This document shows positions 12,966 through 13,539 of a stretch of 13,539 nt of DNA, piece by piece; the stretch's first letter is position 1, and every line of letters starts with the position of its first letter. Position numbers and translations under genes: made by a program. The stretch spans positions 1 through 13,539 of the forward strand of contig CAJXDJ010000008.1 of assembly GCA_913052045.1 (NCBI GenBank), written 5' to 3'. The notes under the pieces were generated by a model, which saw nothing but the letters and a program-made list of their open reading frames with translations, made no database searches and had not been told where the DNA came from. Origin of the DNA: an uncultured Dehalococcoidia bacterium. GTDB lineage: Bacteria > Chloroflexota > Dehalococcoidia > Lucifugimonadales > GCA-2712585.

Positions 12966-13539
12966 ATGGAGTATATGAACCGAGCTTTAAAGCTCGCTCG
13001 ACACGCCCTTGGCACTACTAGTCCCAATCCAGCAGTCGGGGCAGTGCTCGTAAACAATGATACCGTAGTTGGTGAGGGATTTACTCAACCATACGGCGGA
13101 CCCCATGCCGAAGTAGAAGCGATAAGACAAGCCGGAAACAAAGCCAAAAATTCCACGATATATGTCACGCTAGAACCTCACTGCTTTCAAGGTATTACCC
13201 CTTCATGTACGTCAGCAATAATAAACGCAAAGGTGGATGAAGTTCACATAGCTGCGCTCGATCCTAATCCTAAGGTAAATGGTCTAGGTAAAAAGGAGTT
13301 GGAGAACGCTGGACTCAAGGTCATATTCGAGGAAAACAAGGAAGCCTTAGAAATTACGGAAGGTTTCGCTAAACACATTAGAACTAATATGCCATTTGTT
13401 ACCGTAAAATTCGCCATGAGTCTCGACGGAAAGATATCAACCCAGTCAGGAGATTCAAAGTGGATCACAGGAGAATCTTCTCGAGCCATGGCCCACGAAC
13501 TTCGCAGGATCTCAGACGCCGTCATGGTTGGAAGTAATA
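12966..13539 (+). CDS. ribD: Riboflavin biosynthesis deaminase/reductase (partial, C-terminus off the right edge)
   Basis: This bifunctional enzyme deaminates the pyrimidinone product of GTP cyclohydrolase II and then reduces its ribose. I translated 191 complete codons from the ATG at 12966 to the edge. The deaminase domain has TSPNPAVGAVLV (about 18-29) and the catalytic PHAEVEAI (His47, Glu49). The reductase domain begins near 143 with PFVTVKFAMSLDGKIST (about 143-159), then WITGESSRAMAHELR and DAVMVGS at the edge. The second zinc segment is unusual: it reads EPHCFQGITPSC (70-81), where the family has EPC(S/C)H-x-G-x-TP-x-C, so the first Cys ligand is replaced by His72 with a Cys at 73. 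Full RibD is about 360-380 residues, so roughly half is present. A second in-frame ATG at 12975 has GGAG before it. Confidence 0.94.
   Translation, partial: MEYMNRALKLARHALGTTSPNPAVGAVLVNNDTVVGEGFTQPYGGPHAEVEAIRQAGNKAKNSTIYVTLEPHCFQGITPSCTSAIINAKVDEVHIAALDPNPKVNGLGKKELENAGLKVIFEENKEALEITEGFAKHIRTNMPFVTVKFAMSLDGKISTQSGDSKWITGESSRAMAHELRRISDAVMVGSN

Noticed and set aside
13244..13525. Minus-strand open frame of 93 codons at the right edge
   Set aside because: Antisense to ribD, whose deaminase and reductase motifs are clear in this region.

Overview
The window is gene-dense bacterial DNA of moderate GC. It looks like a marine Chloroflexota genome of the SAR202/Dehalococcoidia kind. That assignment is inference, from the actinobacterial-looking inositol-lipid genes, the amidohydrolase/cyclase catabolic genes and the small purL/purQ pair; no rRNA or other marker is present. 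The code is standard, since TGA ends several intact genes.

From about 12.07 kb down to the left edge every gene is on the minus strand. In transcription order: an amidohydrolase-2 enzyme behind a clear sigma70-type promoter; a stand-alone beta-sandwich domain of the kind usually attached to SMP-30/gluconolactonase propellers; a metal-dependent cyclase-family hydrolase; and signal peptidase I (lepB). A gap of about 220 bp with two abutting perfect palindromes follows. Next is an inositol-lipid module: myo-inositol-1-phosphate synthase (ino1), a PimA-like GT4 glycosyltransferase interrupted by one in-frame TGA, and a CDP-alcohol phosphatidyltransferase resembling phosphatidylinositol-phosphate synthase. 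After that comes a tightly coupled run: a two-domain thioredoxin-fold protein, lumazine synthase (ribH) and a YqeY-like protein, joined by TAGTG and TAATG stop/start overlaps. A second promoter candidate precedes purQ, two half-size EamA/DMT membrane proteins, and purL, which runs off the left edge.

On the right, a 328-bp divergent intergenic region holds an exact 23-bp tandem duplication and a third inverted partial copy. It separates the minus-strand block from dcd (dCTP deaminase) and ribD (cut by the right edge), which are on the plus strand.

Functionally the window combines purine synthesis (PurQ/PurL), riboflavin synthesis (RibH, RibD), pyrimidine nucleotide supply (Dcd), inositol phospholipid synthesis, protein secretion (LepB) and a small catabolic cluster. 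I see no phage, transposon, CRISPR, tRNA or rRNA. The points most worth a second look are the nonsense codon in the PimA-like gene, the split EamA pair inside the purQ-purL operon, the altered zinc motif of RibD, the second thioredoxin domain that has lost its cysteines, and the repeat/palindrome structures in the two larger intergenic regions.
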